Under the pieces are notes generated by a model. The model did not search any database. It saw only the letters and a program-made list of their open reading frames with translations, and was not told the origin of the DNA. Positions 26,144-38,662 of a stretch of 64,000 bases of DNA are shown here, one piece after another (position 1 is the stretch's first letter; each line of letters opens with the position of its first letter). Source of the stretch: Cyclina sinensis (taxonomy: Eukaryota > Mollusca > Bivalvia > Venerida > Veneridae); NCBI GenBank assembly GCA_012932295.1, contig JAAONU010000016.1:25605290-25669289 (forward strand). The letters run 5' to 3'. A program made the position numbers and the translations under genes.

Positions 26144-26962
26144 TGTAGCGAAATTGCAGAGTTACTCCCCTTTAATTAGAAAACGCCACTTGCAGAAACC
26201 TACCGGTTGCATTTTCTAGAGGTAATCCCATGTAAGTATATTAGGACAGAGATATAAAACACTTTACTTATATGATTTAAAGTATTCCTGTGCAGATAAT
26301 CACGTTCAGGAGTCATTTATGAATGTACGAAAGACGCTCATTAAGACGTATAGAGGGAGGACGCTTATTAAATTAACATAGTTCTTACAGATCAATAGAA
26401 AGCTGACGCTAGGGTGCGCCACAGGTAAGGACTGGTATATAAAGACCGTGTTAAGCAAAATTCAGTTAGTTGTCTTGATGGTCTCATAGTGTCAAGATAT
26501 TTATTGGTAATAAATACATAGACGTAGAAGTTAAACCTACTACGAACTCATCGTCCGGGTTCTCACAGGAATTTATTCCTAGAGAGGATAGATGAGTAGC
26601 TAGTAGATGTAAAACCTAGTCTTTGCTATTTAAAGAACCAGTGAACGTAAGAAGTCAGAACTTTGTTATAAAGTATTATAAATTGAATAACAAAGGAGAG
26701 TTACGACTCTTTAAGTCCGAACTTTGTTAGGTAATTAACAAAGATGAGTTACGACTCTTAAAGGCAGAACATCTAAGAGTTACAAATTATTTAGTTTCTA
26801 CTTTTATTTTATTGTTGATTATCAGTAATACGTTTCAAGTTATAAATCATTTTGAAATCATTGGTCATAAATCAAAGAGGCAAAGCAGCCCTGAGGAAAA
26901 TTCTATATATATGTACATAGCTCTAACTTTTGTATTGTAAAAGTATACATCGGCTCGCTACA
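26144..26962 (+). mobile_element. Probable solo LTR
   Basis: An 819-bp stretch bounded by TGTAGCGA at its left end and the exact inverted TCGCTACA at its right end (TG...CA). It is absent from duplication unit 2, where the flanks join near 37,990-38,030. Inside is a TATATAAAG box at about 26,437, as in LTR promoters. No polyprotein is present. Target-site duplication is unclear: the sequence right of the boundary (CGTTACATTATT) does not repeat the left flank directly, though TTAT occurs on both sides if the end is moved six bases. A different terminal-repeat element cannot be excluded. Confidence 0.55.
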
Positions 26963-27684
26963 CGTTACATTATTGTTATTTGTGTGGTTATTTAAACTCG
27001 ATGTAAGGACGGCGATACCTTCACTTCAATTAATGTAATTTTAATGCTTATATTTCCCATTTTCTGCAAATCTGATCTAGACAATTTTTTACATCCAATA
27101 TAGACAATCATATAGGTGCTATTTGTATTAATATTGTTGAACGACTGAAACTATGATACATTTTCTATTTATCAGTTCTAAGCGAATACACTTCTTTATT
27201 ATAATGGCTTATCAGTTATTTTGCTAATTCGGCTTTCTTACTCAAGACTTTGTTCAGAAATTTTCAGTAAACCAGCCAATTAATATTGCTATGCACACAA
27301 AAAAATCATTCCTCTTTTTTTAAATTGAATTACGTTTTCGTTTTTATACCAGGCATTTACAGTCTGCCTTGCTTCGAAACGAAGCTCACGTGCTTCTTAC
27401 CAAGAATATATTAAATAACAAAATGAACATGTAGGTAGATATCGGTTACTCATTATAATATAAATAATTATTCTGGTGCTGCATGTTCAAATAAAGCTCT
27501 TTGCTAAATCTGCTGGAAAATTTGACTATGTAATCATGCATGTGTATGTTATGTAAAAACCAATTTCTATTTGATGTGACATTCCAAAACTTAGCCGCCT
27601 TTAACAAAGATAAGTCCTTTTATGGTCTACATGTGCCTTATTTTTCACAAAATTGATGAAAGGCTTCATCCGTTCTGGCGTGTT

Positions 27685-29035
27685 TCAGTTCCTTGGTAAC
27701 TTTCGGAAGGACTTTTCTCCAGAAATTTTAATACGAGCATACAAATTCCGACCAGTTGTGTATATACTGTTACGTGTAATGTTCAAGTATATCTCTGTAT
27801 CCCTGTTATAAGCTGGCCAGTCTGAGCCAATATGAGGTTTTACAGGCTGCGGGTAATTTGGTTCTCTACAAAATACAGACATGAGTGAGTGTCTATGGTT
27901 TAAAGTGACAATATATACAGTGTTTATAGTATTTTTATACGTTCAGCACAAACTCGTTTCTTTTACATAAATGCAGAATAAATCAGTAAACATTACTGAC
28001 GCTTCGTGGCCTCTTCAAATTTCTTTTGAGTGTTGCATTATGCAAATCCTAGATTCGTACATGTATACAAATGTTGTCATGACTAAAACATTTGCCTTAT
28101 TGCGGCCATTCAATTCTAGATGTTTTACAAAAGAGAAAAAGACCATTCATAAATGAAAGAAAAATATATCACTACCAAAAGAGAATCATTTTTATGATTT
28201 TAAAAATTTGTAACGTGTATCCCATTTTAAATCTAGCCTAAAAAATCGCAGATTTCAGAAAACTACTTATAGAAAGTATATTTAACTCTCCTTGTGGTCA
28301 TTCTAGTGTCGCATCTTTCAAAAATCCATACATACTATACGATGTTTTGGAAACACATGTGAAGAAAAACATATTATGACCGTCAGGTAAATCTAAAATT
28401 AATATGCAAAAGCAATTGATAAAATTAATACATGTTCCCAGTTTTCGCAAAATTTGTCCACAACTTTATCATAACACTGGAGAGACCGTATTCCCAGACA
28501 GGTTATCGTTCCGCTCTGTGTAATAATTCTCTTAAATAATCCTTTATTTCCTGGGTACAAACTTTGATAGATGACACTTGCTGCACCTGCTGAGTGTCCA
28601 AAAAGTGTGACAAGTTCTGGATTGCCACCAAACGGGACAATGTGCTCATGCACCAACTCGATTGCCATTTGCTGGTCTTATAGACCATAGGTTTCAGGAA
28701 GACTGTCATCTCCCGTGCTCAGAAAACCGAATATATTGAGTCTGTAAATAAAGGTAACTACTATAACTTCTCCATGTGCGCTCAAAATATCACCGACATA
28801 GGGGTTCGAGAACCCTCCATTCAATCCGCCGGAATGAATAAAAATTATGATCGGAAAATCTGGTTTAGATTGAGACGAATGTGGCGTGAAAATGTTTAAA
28901 GGCAAACAATCCTCCGAAATTTTGCTGTCAAATTTTCATTTTGTTTTCCGACATTAAGGATTTCAAGTTGAGGACAAGCTGTTCCTACTTCCGCTGCAGT
29001 GTTTTGTCTCTTTGTGAGCTTTCTTTTTTCAGGAT
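27685..29035 (-). pseudogene. Carboxylesterase pseudogene (unit 1 copy)
   Basis: Decayed copy of the intact gene at 38663-42226. The last exon copy (27685-27865) keeps the EPNYPQPVKPHIG start and acceptor but loses one base after LYAR, giving a shifted frame and early stop. The first exon copy (about 28434-29035) keeps the GHSAG active-site motif and the EIVP-like surroundings but has TAA where Trp189 (TGG) should be. It also lacks about 760 bp matching 40,714-41,471, including the catalytic Glu and His codons. Its 5' part, with signal peptide and promoter, is replaced by repeats from about 29,035. It cannot make an active enzyme. Confidence 0.93.
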
Positions 29036-29063
29036 GTAGTAGAATCAAGTACCTATGTATTAA

Positions 29064-29574
29064 AACAAGGGTAATCAGTGATCACATGTGTCGCCTGATG
29101 ATAGCCAATTAAAAGGAAGTATTGAAAGGTGATTGGACAGTTTGTAGGCTAAAACGCATTTTTTTTATTCAAGGGCCATAACTCAGTCAAAAATCTTTCA
29201 ACCGAAAAACCTGTTAGACAGATGTACCGATCAATCCTTCATAACATTTCATTTAAATTGCTTTAGAAGTACAAGAGAAGTAGTCCGGACAAACTTTAAA
29301 AATAAAGATCATTAAAGGGCCATAACTCTGACAAAATCATTGAACTAGAAAATGCTGACGATATGCAAAACTACACTTGGTACTGATCATTTCTATAAAG
29401 TTTGGATAAAATCGCACCGGTAGTTTTTGAGGAGTAGTCCGGACAAGTTTTGTGATGGACAGACAGACAGACGGACGGACAGACAGACAGGCAGATGATG
29501 AAGAAGAGATCCCAAAATTTCATGGCTACTTTGTAGCATGTCGCTGCTACTGTGAAGCCTGCAACACAAAAATC
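29064..29574 (+). mobile_element. Hairpin-ended element, GTGTCGCC family, copy 1
   Basis: Starts AACAAGGGTAATCAGTGATC followed by TGTCGCCTGATGAT, and ends near ATGTCGCTGCTAC...CAACACAAAAATC. Near the 3' end lies a GACAGACAGACGGACGGACA-type tract, as in related copies. It has no coding capacity. The 3' hairpin is partly decayed compared with the copy at 30,227-30,698. Confidence 0.7.
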
Positions 29575-29599
29575 ATTATTTTGCCAAAATGCCCTTTTC

Positions 29600-29972
29600 A
29601 TTCAAGAGCCATAACTCATTCAAAAATCATTCAACCAAAAAACCCGTTTAGTATGTACAAGAACTTGAGATATTGATCAATCCTGTAACATTTCATTCAA
29701 ATTCCGTTAGTAGTATAAAAGAAGTAGTCCGGACAAACTTTAAAATTAAAAATCATAAAAGGGCCATAAGGGTCATAATTATTGGACTGGAAAATGCCGA
29801 AGATATGCACAACTAGACTTGGTACTAAACATTCCTGTAAAGTTTAGATGAAATCGCACCAGTAGTTTCTGAGTAGTCCGGACAAGTTTTGTGACGGACG
29901 GACAGACAGACGCCGGAGAAGTAATCCCTATATGTCGCGGCTACTTTGTAGCAGACGACACAAAAATCGGGC
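29600..29972 (+). mobile_element. Hairpin-ended element, GTGTCGCC family, 5'-truncated copy
   Basis: Shares the interior of the neighbouring copies (the stretch with TAGTCCGGACAAACTTTAAAA and the GACGGACGGACAGACAGACG tract) and ends TATGTCGCGGCTACTTTGTAGCAGACGACACAAAAATC in two readable halves. The AACAAG start is missing. A G-rich stretch follows (29,972-30,226). Confidence 0.65.
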
Positions 29973-30226
29973 CGTAGGGGGGTGGGTGGGGAAGCGTCCC
30001 CTGCAGGGGTGTCGGAAATACCTACCCATCCCAAGTAAATAAATAGTTTAGTTCTAGGCTAGGGATTGGGTGTGGGTTACTCATGTGAGAAAAAAGAAAT
30101 TTGAGAAGGGGGGAAGGAGGACAAGTACCTATATATTTAAAAAAAAATGATGAAAAAAAATTGGTGGGGGGTAACGTTGTGGGGAGGTAAGAGGGGGGTC
30201 CCCAAGTGGGAATACATAAGTATTTA

Positions 30227-30698
30227 AACAAGGGCGATCAATGATCACATGTGTCGCCTAATGATATCCTATTTAACAGTTGTATTGAGAGGTGATTGGA
30301 CAGTTTGTTGGCTAAATCGTTTTTTTATTCAAGGGTCATAACTCGGCCAAATATCAGTCAACTAAAAAACCCGTTTAGTATGCGCAAGTACTTGAGGTAC
30401 CGATCAGTCCTGTAACATTTCATTTAAATTGATTTAGTAGTATAAGAGAAGTAGTCCGGACAAACTTTAAAAATAAAAATCATTAAAGGGCCATAACTTT
30501 GATAAAAATCACTGAACTGGAAAATGTTGATGAAATGCAAAACAAGACTTGATACTGATCATTCCTGTAAAGTGTGGATAAAATTTTACCAGTAGTTTCT
30601 AAGGAATAGTCCGGACAAGTTTTGTGACGGACGGACAGACGACAGAGAAGTGATCCCTATATGTCGCGACTACTTTATTAGCAGGCGACACAAAAATC
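30227..30698 (+). mobile_element. Hairpin-ended element, GTGTCGCC family, full copy
   Basis: 472 bp from AACAAGGGCGATCAATGATC to CACAAAAATC. The 5' subterminal TGTCGCCT (30252-30259) is inverted as AGGCGACA at 30683-30690. The 3' end folds into a hairpin at 30662-30690 closed by TGTCGC/GCGACA with a CTTTAT apex. There is no open frame, so mobility would need proteins from another element. Confidence 0.8.
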
Positions 30699-30839
30699 GG
30701 GCCGAGGGGGTGGGGAAGCGTCCCATGCAGGGGAAAAAAATTGATAGGGGTTAACGTTGTGGGGAGGTAAGATGTCTCATGTAAGTTAAGTTTATTTCAT
30801 AGCTTAAGAAGATCTTTTCCAATATAGGTGAAAAAAAGT

Positions 30840-31447
30840 TTTTTTGCGGGGGTGGAGGGGAGGGGGGGGGGGAGAGGAGTCAAGTAACTTCATACCTATA
30901 TATTTAAAAAAAAATATAATGAAAAAATTATGGGGTGGGTAACGCCGGAGAGGAGGGTAGGGGGATCCTATGCAGAGTGGGTGGTGGTGGGAGGAGGGGG
31001 AAGTACTTACCCATCCTTAATAGTTAATAGTTTATTTCTAGGCTTAAGAAGTTTTTTCCGTATATAAAAGTATAAGCAAAATCAAGTGACCTCTGGGGTG
31101 GGGCTTGCATTGACCCCAGGGACATTGGTACCATTAATCTTTGCAGGGGTCTTGCTGGTGGCCATGTTTGAATGGAATATCTTTGACACTATTTGAGAAA
31201 TGGACATTAAAAAAAGGTTAACCAAGAAATTTTAAGATGAAAAAGGGGTATAACATTGCAAAAATGAATTTAAGGGGTTATCTGCCCTTGACAAATGGTG
31301 TCGCATTTTGATAGTGAACATGTATTCCTAAGTTGATGTAAATAGCTTTGATAGTTTCTGAGAATTGGACCTTAGGTTAACCAACGCCGACGCCGACGTG
31401 TTGGTCATGAAAATAGCCCCACATTTTTTCTTCGAAAAGTGGGGCTA
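30840..31447 (+). mobile_element. Hairpin-ended element fragment with TAGCCCCAC hairpin
   Basis: G-rich left part, then a module (about 31,085-31,310) shared with 55,070-55,290, then a 3' hairpin at 31414-31447 in which TAGCCCCAC pairs with GTGGGGCTA around a TTCTTCGAAAA apex. The left boundary is not resolved. It joins the EXOC4 downstream-type sequence of unit 1 at about 31,448. Confidence 0.65.
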
Positions 31448-32983
31448 CAAATCTTTGCAGAGACAATTTAACCCTCTGGAGAGAAGAGTAATATTCTATG
31501 ACAATTCTCCACGATTATAAGGACTCAAATAACTTCTGTTATGGTCCACTAAACTGCTGCAGATTTCGCCAATAACCAAGCTTTGACATTGCCAAAATAA
31601 AGCTGTTAAGGTAGCAATTATTCTGCTGATGCCTTTCTCCAGAAAACTGGCTAACACGAATATTGTTACCCAATAACTGTAAACCTCAGCAAATTAATTG
31701 TGTAGCTATTGATAGGGTCATTTGAAACCCTACTAAAGTAAGGTCCATCACAAATGTTGGTTCTATCTTAACAAACCTATCCAGTTCTAAAAATCTAGAA
31801 TGCGATATGTAATCGTCTCCTTATCTTTTGTAGTCTCGTGACAGTTAAGCAAGTTTTTTTTTTTACTCTTTTATTGAGTTAAAGAAAGCTTAAACATCTT
31901 TCAATTGTAAATACCGTATCAGTTTGAAAACGACCTTGTAATTTACAACTGAATTACAATTGTGTTTTTTTAAATCTGTCTAAAGACTTTTTTGTCAAGA
32001 GTTAAATAGGTGTATTCAAACTATTCTTGGTAGACATATTTCGTTGAAAATATCCCAGGACTGTATTTTTGCTCTTTTCTTTACAAGGATACAAGGACAT
32101 TTACATAAATTGTCGATTCAAGACGACCTTCTTGAGAATTGATTTGGGGAAGTTTTCCTTTTTGTTCTAAAGATACATTAAGTGAAATTCAGAATTTGTG
32201 AAAGCAATAACTGGATGAAGAATTCTGTATTTTGTAAAAAATTTGAAACCCAGTATTTACATATCACTTTTTTATTAAAATACTGTTCCAACGTCAAGTG
32301 ATTCACAAAGGACCATTTGGGTAATCTGGTTTCCAAGATTTTGTATGGGTTAAAACCTCTAGGTTGTATAGAACAAAGAAGTCACACCCATTTTACATAA
32401 ATTCGTGAAATGAACTTAGCATAGATGTATGCAAGGATGGTTTCACTAAGAAAAGTATGGTTTGACAAAGATCTAAGTAGCTAATAACTTCACACACTTT
32501 TTTCATGGTGACTTTATTATAGTATACAATTACAAGCACTTTGAATGTAATTTTTCTTTATCAAAGTTTATAAAAAAAAACCATGTTTTTACACAAAAAT
32601 TTTGCACATGAAAACACTGACAGACAACTAGCACAATTTTGTCTGACTTACAGGCTAACGTTTTCTGCTTTAGAAAACGCTTGGTGCCCATCACCACCTA
32701 GCAGGTCTAGACTACAGTATCACTGGTGTATTTGGTCTTTGAATAAAGATGAGTACAATCTGGCTACTACAGGTATATACAGATGTTGCTTAAAGCCTTG
32801 ATATAAGATGAATACACTTAACATAAATTAAGTATTAAAGTATCATTTCTTTTCCACTTGTCAAATAAAATAATTCGCACAAGTCAAATCACTGCCTTTT
32901 TAATTCGAATTAGTTCATCATATTCAACAGAAAATTCTCTTCTCTTCTCAATGTTTCTTTTTCATTTTCTCTATCCTCTCAAT

Positions 32984-34528
32984 TCACACAGTTTCATTTT
33001 GACCTTTCTCAGTGACCTCTCTGAGCCTATGCATGTGGGCATATATGACAGTATGATCTGCGGTGAAGTGACTACGATAATACAACTGCAACAACTGACT
33101 TATTCACTCAATGTGAACTGTGGACCCTTCTCTGCTATAGATGTCAGAATATCCTTTGAAACAAATCAGATAAATAACAGGTTATCACTGAAGCATACAC
33201 CAGTTTCTAGATTTTTAACTGCAAGTTATTTTGTTGTTGTTATAAATTGCACCATAGCTTATTAGGCTTTTCCATGTTCACTTGCAGTGTCAATTTCAGA
33301 TGTTCCACAAAATTAATTGCTGGGTATGTTTGCCCTTGGCATTATTGAAGAATTCAGCAGAAAAGGCAAGCATAGTGTTATGACGTGGTAAAATGTCACA
33401 ACTGAACTTACAATTAGGTAATTCTTGTAAGCTACATGCATGTTCACTGTCCGTTGTAAAGCAGAATAAACTGTATACACTCACAGACTCATAAATAAAT
33501 AATAAATTATCATGATAAAATTTCAGGAGGCTAAATACAAATAAATACTCAACTGATCCCAGGATTCAGATACAGCAATTCATAGTACTGTCTTCTGACT
33601 CCCTGGACAGTGTAATGTTGGTCAGATTCTGCTGTATAGGCAAATATATTCCTACACCTGAAAATAATGATTGTAACAGTATCAGCAAACGTATTACTAT
33701 GTCTGAAAACACAATAACAAAATGGAAGTGAATACTAATAGCCAATTTCAAACCACAAGGAAATTAACTCAGTAGAGATATGTCAAACAAGTGATGTATG
33801 AACAAAACTGGATACATAGCTTAAATAAAAAAATCAACATCAATACCTTTACAGGCTCTGCAGCAGTATATTTGGAGAAAACTAGGAAGAAAACTAGGGA
33901 GATAAAATACAAAAAAGTAGGAAAAATCAAGGAAAAACCAGGAATGTTGATACAAAAACTAGGATCATTTGCAGAAAAAATCTTACCCTTGGTGTTTGTT
34001 TCTTTTTTCATTTAATTATGATGTTCAAAGGCAATGGAACTGTTTAGCTGACTGCAATTTGTTTGTGTAGGTATGTTGTAGTTGTTAGCATCTATGAAGC
34101 ATAGTCCAACCTTCATAAATCATCATCTGAAAAGGCTGGACTACGCACCAGATATGCCAGACAAATTGTTAGCAACACAGACTGTCAGCTAAACATCCAC
34201 AGATTGTCTTCTGCAGAAAGTCTCAAAATCAATTTTAGAAACAATACAGACTTTTTCTTTAAATTTTATCCTTGAAAAAAAAACTAGGAATACTAAGTTT
34301 TTAGAAAAAAACTAGGAGCACATTAGAAAAATTAGGAAAAACTAGGAACACTGGAGAGTCTGCCTTTACTTTTATATTAATCTTTCTAGATAACATTTTC
34401 AAATGTTCATAACAATTTGTTTTCACACTATTTTCAAGTGGAGGATAATGAAAGGAGAGATATACAGATCCATGTCTAATAGTAAATGTTACATTTTCTT
34501 TATTATTCTTTATTATTTTTCTTATTCT
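32984..34528 (-). pseudogene. Truncated EXOC4 3' exon copies in duplication unit 1
   Basis: Three copied exons. 34493-34528 is the 3' end of the exon at 47597-47692, cut inside the exon by the duplication joint. 33558-33657 copies exon 45021-45132 but has one inserted base after the ATATTTGCC sequence, a 13-nt deletion, and a donor changed from GTCAGT to ATCAGT. 32984-33153 copies the last exon but loses a base so that SEY is followed by a stop. In the stretch before RLREV it keeps the frame that the unit 2 copy has lost. It ends in the same ETV stop. Confidence 0.93.
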
Positions 34529-35414
34529 GACGTGTAAGTACAATAACAATGTCATTTTTTTTATTAAAAAGAAACAAAGAAAGTAAAATATAACGACTGT
34601 TATAATAATAAATCATTAAAAGGGTCATTTCTTTAAAACTGTAATGTACCAGAGACTTCCATGTTCATAATAGGTAAAGTTTACTCCTAAAGGAATGAGT
34701 ACCAACTGTCAAAGGGTAACTTTGTAGAGAAATAAGTTACTTGGATTTTTTTGTTAAAGAGAAGATGTAGATACTATAAAAGAAGAGTAAAATGTAATAG
34801 AAAATAGCTAGATAAGTATGAAGCAGTATGAAAATATAAAACATTCATATTTCTTATGTCTACGATAGTGTTCATAACTTTCTGATGTAAAGGTCAGCTA
34901 AATGTATATGAATCTAATTACTAAGTACAACCTTTACGAAACTAGACGAATATTTACCTCGTAAAATACTTTTATTAACAAGGATGTTCAAAAGATCAAC
35001 CATCATTTCTTTGTATTTAAAATTTTAACAATTCAGAGAATACTGATTTTGTCAGAATTCTCGTGTATAATGGGGCTTTAGAATGTTCACATGGTTTTCA
35101 ACTAATCTCTGCTGCTGATCTTGTTTGTTTGTTTGTTGTTTTTTTTGTTTTTTTTTACCCAGAATGACTCATCCAAAGATCAAAACCAAATATTCTCATA
35201 TATTTCTCAATATTCTCAACGAGTGTCATGGTGAGTGGGTACAAAAAAGTGACCTCTAGCGTTCACAAGATCATCCGAACACTTTTTCAGGCTGGATAGA
35301 AAAGGTGACCTCTTGAGTGCTCACAAACTAAATATTTTTCGACGGCGTACAGGGGACGAACAAATGTCGATCAAAAAAGCTCAATCTAGTTTTTTTAGTG
35401 CCTACTTAAATTAT

Positions 35415-35418
<4 letters not shown>

Positions 35419-35450
<32 letters not shown>
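35419..35450. repeat. CA microsatellite
   Basis: Sixteen CA units, orthologous in position to 24,550-24,574 of unit 1. Confidence 0.97.
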
Positions 35451-35452
<2 letters not shown>

Positions 35453-36865
35453 GAATAAAACTCAGAATGAGAACAAACTGAAACGGATAGGTATCAAAAT
35501 TCATGACCTAAAGAGAACAGCTTTTATGTTAAGTTTAAATAGCATACTGTGGAATGTAACTTACAGCAAAAATAGCGCTTCCAGACACAAGATAGACAAC
35601 ATAATTTAACAAGACCTTTATTTGAATTTTTTACTAATGTTTTAATATGCAGCACGTTTTAAAGGTGTCTGGCATTTAATTGCACATTTGTCTACGTCTA
35701 TGGCAATATCAATAGACCTTATATAATAAACAGAGTAAATAAGTTAAGTCTTTTGAATACATGCCAGTATTCTTAAGGGATTATTTTTTGACTGGTAAGA
35801 TGGTGTTTTATTATCTTTAAGATTTTTTAAATGCGTGAGACAAACAAAAACAAATGAGACATGTCAAATATTTTTTCCAATTTTCAAAACAGGTTGACCT
35901 GGAAACGTGTATGTTTATCTTCAGGGCATAAATGTTATAGTCGCTGGAGACAGTTATTCTACACGCAAAACAATATTGTTTATACGAATCAGTCAAGTAA
36001 ATAGGAAGGAATTTTAAGATCAAATAGAAATACATCGTGTTGCACGCGAGAACTACAGTCTTAAAAAAAACAATTATTTCTTGGCAAGGCAATCACTGTT
36101 TTTATCAATTACATTTTATAACTAAATAACTGTAATTACAGTACGTTTAAAGCAATCCTTTTAGACAAATATGCAGTCATTTAACATACTTCCGCGAGGG
36201 TGATTTTGGAAACCTAAAGAGCAAAGTTTTAAAGATTCGGTCTTCTTTTATTTTTTTTAATTTTTAGACGACACTTCAGTTATTCTAAAGTGTTTCAGTG
36301 CAAATAGTTTTGAAATGCAACATGCAGTTATAACAATTATCAAAAAATATCTAAAAAATCATTTATCTTTTTCGTTTCCCCTGTTAAATAATCTAGATAA
36401 GGTATATGACTTCCCACGTGACTGCAGCTAATTTGCATTTCAATTGGTGTATCTTCCATGTGAAACTTTTTTTTTATTATAATAAATACTCGTTAGAAGC
36501 ATAGCTGTGACACATAAGTAAATTCTATTAATCTGTTATACTTTATCTTAATAAGTAAAACGCGATCTTGAATATATATGGACATTGTTGAAAAAAAAAA
36601 TCTTATACTCTGCTGATAAGTAATAACAAATGCTTTTACAGAAAAATAAATATTAAACACCTGGAAATGCAAAGGCATTTACCTCACGGTGTGCGAACAA
36701 TACAGGCGTGGTGCAAAAACTATACCACTCTCAATCTTAATTAAAATCACTAAATGACGAAATTTTTCAAAATACAAAAGCACCATGTTTGAGTCTTTAG
36801 GCAGAGCGTGGGATTGCTTGGAAACGTTTGCCTGAATGCAAACTTACGTACAGATGTTATATTTC

Positions 36866-37835
36866 AACAACAGCTGTCGTAGGACAGCGCGCTCGACTAT
36901 TCTCAGTACTTGACATACACTAAAGGGTTATAAAACCTTATAAACCCAAAATTCACACAAAATCCTGGACAAAGTTACCTCCTCTTGTGGCAGTCTAAAG
37001 CCATGATGATAAAAAAATGTTTTAAGTTAATCTGCTAGGGAAAGGTGACTAGTGCTACTTAGCCAAAAACTTTAACCAAATTTCTAAGTCAACTTGTGTC
37101 GCCCTTGGGTACTCTGTTAGAATAACTAAAAAGGTAAACAAGAGGCTGCTGGAAAAGACAGCATGCTAGTCCAAGTACAATAAGACCTTTCCACAGACAG
37201 CATGCTCCACTTTTCTCAGTGCTGATTAATTAATTATAAGCCAAGTTAAACAAGAGGCCCAAGTGGAATTTTTTTTGGTGGGGGGGGGGGGGGCGTTGGC
37301 GGGTGGATTGGGAGTCAAGTACCTATGTATTAAAACAAAAAAATCGAACCCCGGCGGGGGGGGGGGGGTTGAGGGTGGATGGGGAGTGAGGTACCTATGA
37401 ATTAATTTTAAAAAAATATGGCATGGGGGAGGGGGATGGGGGACTGGCTGGGGGGTTGAGGGTGGATGGGGAGTCAAGTACCTATGTATTAAAAAAATCC
37501 GGCCCAGGGGGGTCAAACAAATCGGGGGGGTTACGTGGGCAGGGTGGGTGGTCCCCATGCAGAGGGGAGATGCGGGAGGAGAAAGTGGAGAGTACTTACC
37601 CATCTCATGTCAGTTAATATTTTATTTCTAGGCTTAAGAAGTGTTTTTCCTATTTATAAGTATAAGCAAAAACAAGTGACCTCTTGGGGGGGGGGCTAAC
37701 TGTGACCCGAGTGACCTGCAAGGGTTAGGTGAATAATATTACCTTGCCCTAAAACTTTAACCTGAACTAACACCGACACCGACCCCAGGCCGAGAACTAT
37801 AGCCCTCCTTATTCTTCGAATAGTCGAGCTAAAAA
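36866..37835 (+). mobile_element. Hairpin-ended element, GCTCGACTATTC family
   Basis: Starts AACAACAGCTGTCGTAGGAC. The 5' subterminal GCTCGACTATTC (36891-36902) is exactly inverted as GAATAGTCGAGC at 37818-37829, followed by TAAAAA. The 3' end contains TTATTCTTCGAATAG. Unit 1 has the uninterrupted site near 25,975-25,985, so the insertion came after the duplication and left no clear target duplication. From about 37,086 the interior matches the element at 54,402 (a stretch beginning TGTGTCGCCCTT), including runs of up to about 15 G. No open frame is credible; the proline-rich frame at 37226-37603 minus only translates G-runs. Confidence 0.8.
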
Positions 37836-38662
37836 CGACTTTGTTTCCTGAGCACCAAAGTCAGTTGTTGTTTTTTTTCTAGAAACTCAGCTCAAATCAT
37901 GAGTGTTAATCCTACTTGAGCTCGAGTTTGTAGAACATTAACATTCCACTTTTTGTCCAAACAAGTTGCATTAACCTGACATTGTTTTGGCTAATTATTA
38001 TTATTATTATTATTAATGGTGTTGTTAAATAAACTCGGTGTAAAGACGGTGATTCCTTTAAATCAATTTAAGTAATAAGAATGATTATTTTTACCATTTT
38101 CTGCAAATCTGATCTAGACATTTTTTACATCCTAGACAGACAATCATATAGGTGTTATTTGTATTAATATTGTTGAACGACTCAAACTATCATACATTTT
38201 CTTTGAACAGTTATAAGCGAATATATTTCTTTATCATAATGGCTAATCAGTTAGTCTGCTAATTCAGCTTTCTTACTCCAGACTTTGTTCAGACATTTTC
38301 AGTAAACCACCCAATAAATATTGTTATGCTCAAACAATTCATTCCTCTTTCTTTTTTTAAATTGAATCACGTTTTCGTTTTTATACCAGGCATTAACAGT
38401 CAGGAGTTCAGCCTTGCTTCGAAACGACGCTCACGTGCTTCTTACCAAGGATATATTAAATAACAAAATGAACATGTAGGTAGATATCGGTTACTCATTA
38501 TAATATAAATATTATTCTGGTGCTGCATGTTCAAATATAGCTCTTTGCTAAATCTGCTGGAAAATTTGCCTATATAATCATGCATGTGTGTGTCATGTAA
38601 AAACCAATAACTATTTGATGTGACATTCCAAAACTTAGCCGCCTTTAACAAAGATAAGTCTT

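Larger units (their letters stand above)
23728..34528. repeat. Tandem segmental duplication, unit 1 (decayed gene copies)
   Basis: Unit 1 starts at GACGTGTAAG (23728) and ends at 34528, where the same start motif opens unit 2 (34529) in direct orientation. Matching stretches in order are 23,728-26,100 with 34,529-37,950; 26,970-28,430 with 38,000-39,460; 28,430-29,030 with 40,650-42,030; and 31,450-34,520 with 42,735-47,625. Differences are mostly insertions: an LTR-like element and a repeat cluster here, three elements in unit 2. The unit holds a carboxylesterase pseudogene and broken EXOC4 3' exons. Confidence 0.92.

Noticed and set aside
37226..37603. Proline-rich 125-codon frame on the minus strand
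   Set aside because: It translates G-runs of a non-coding mobile element.
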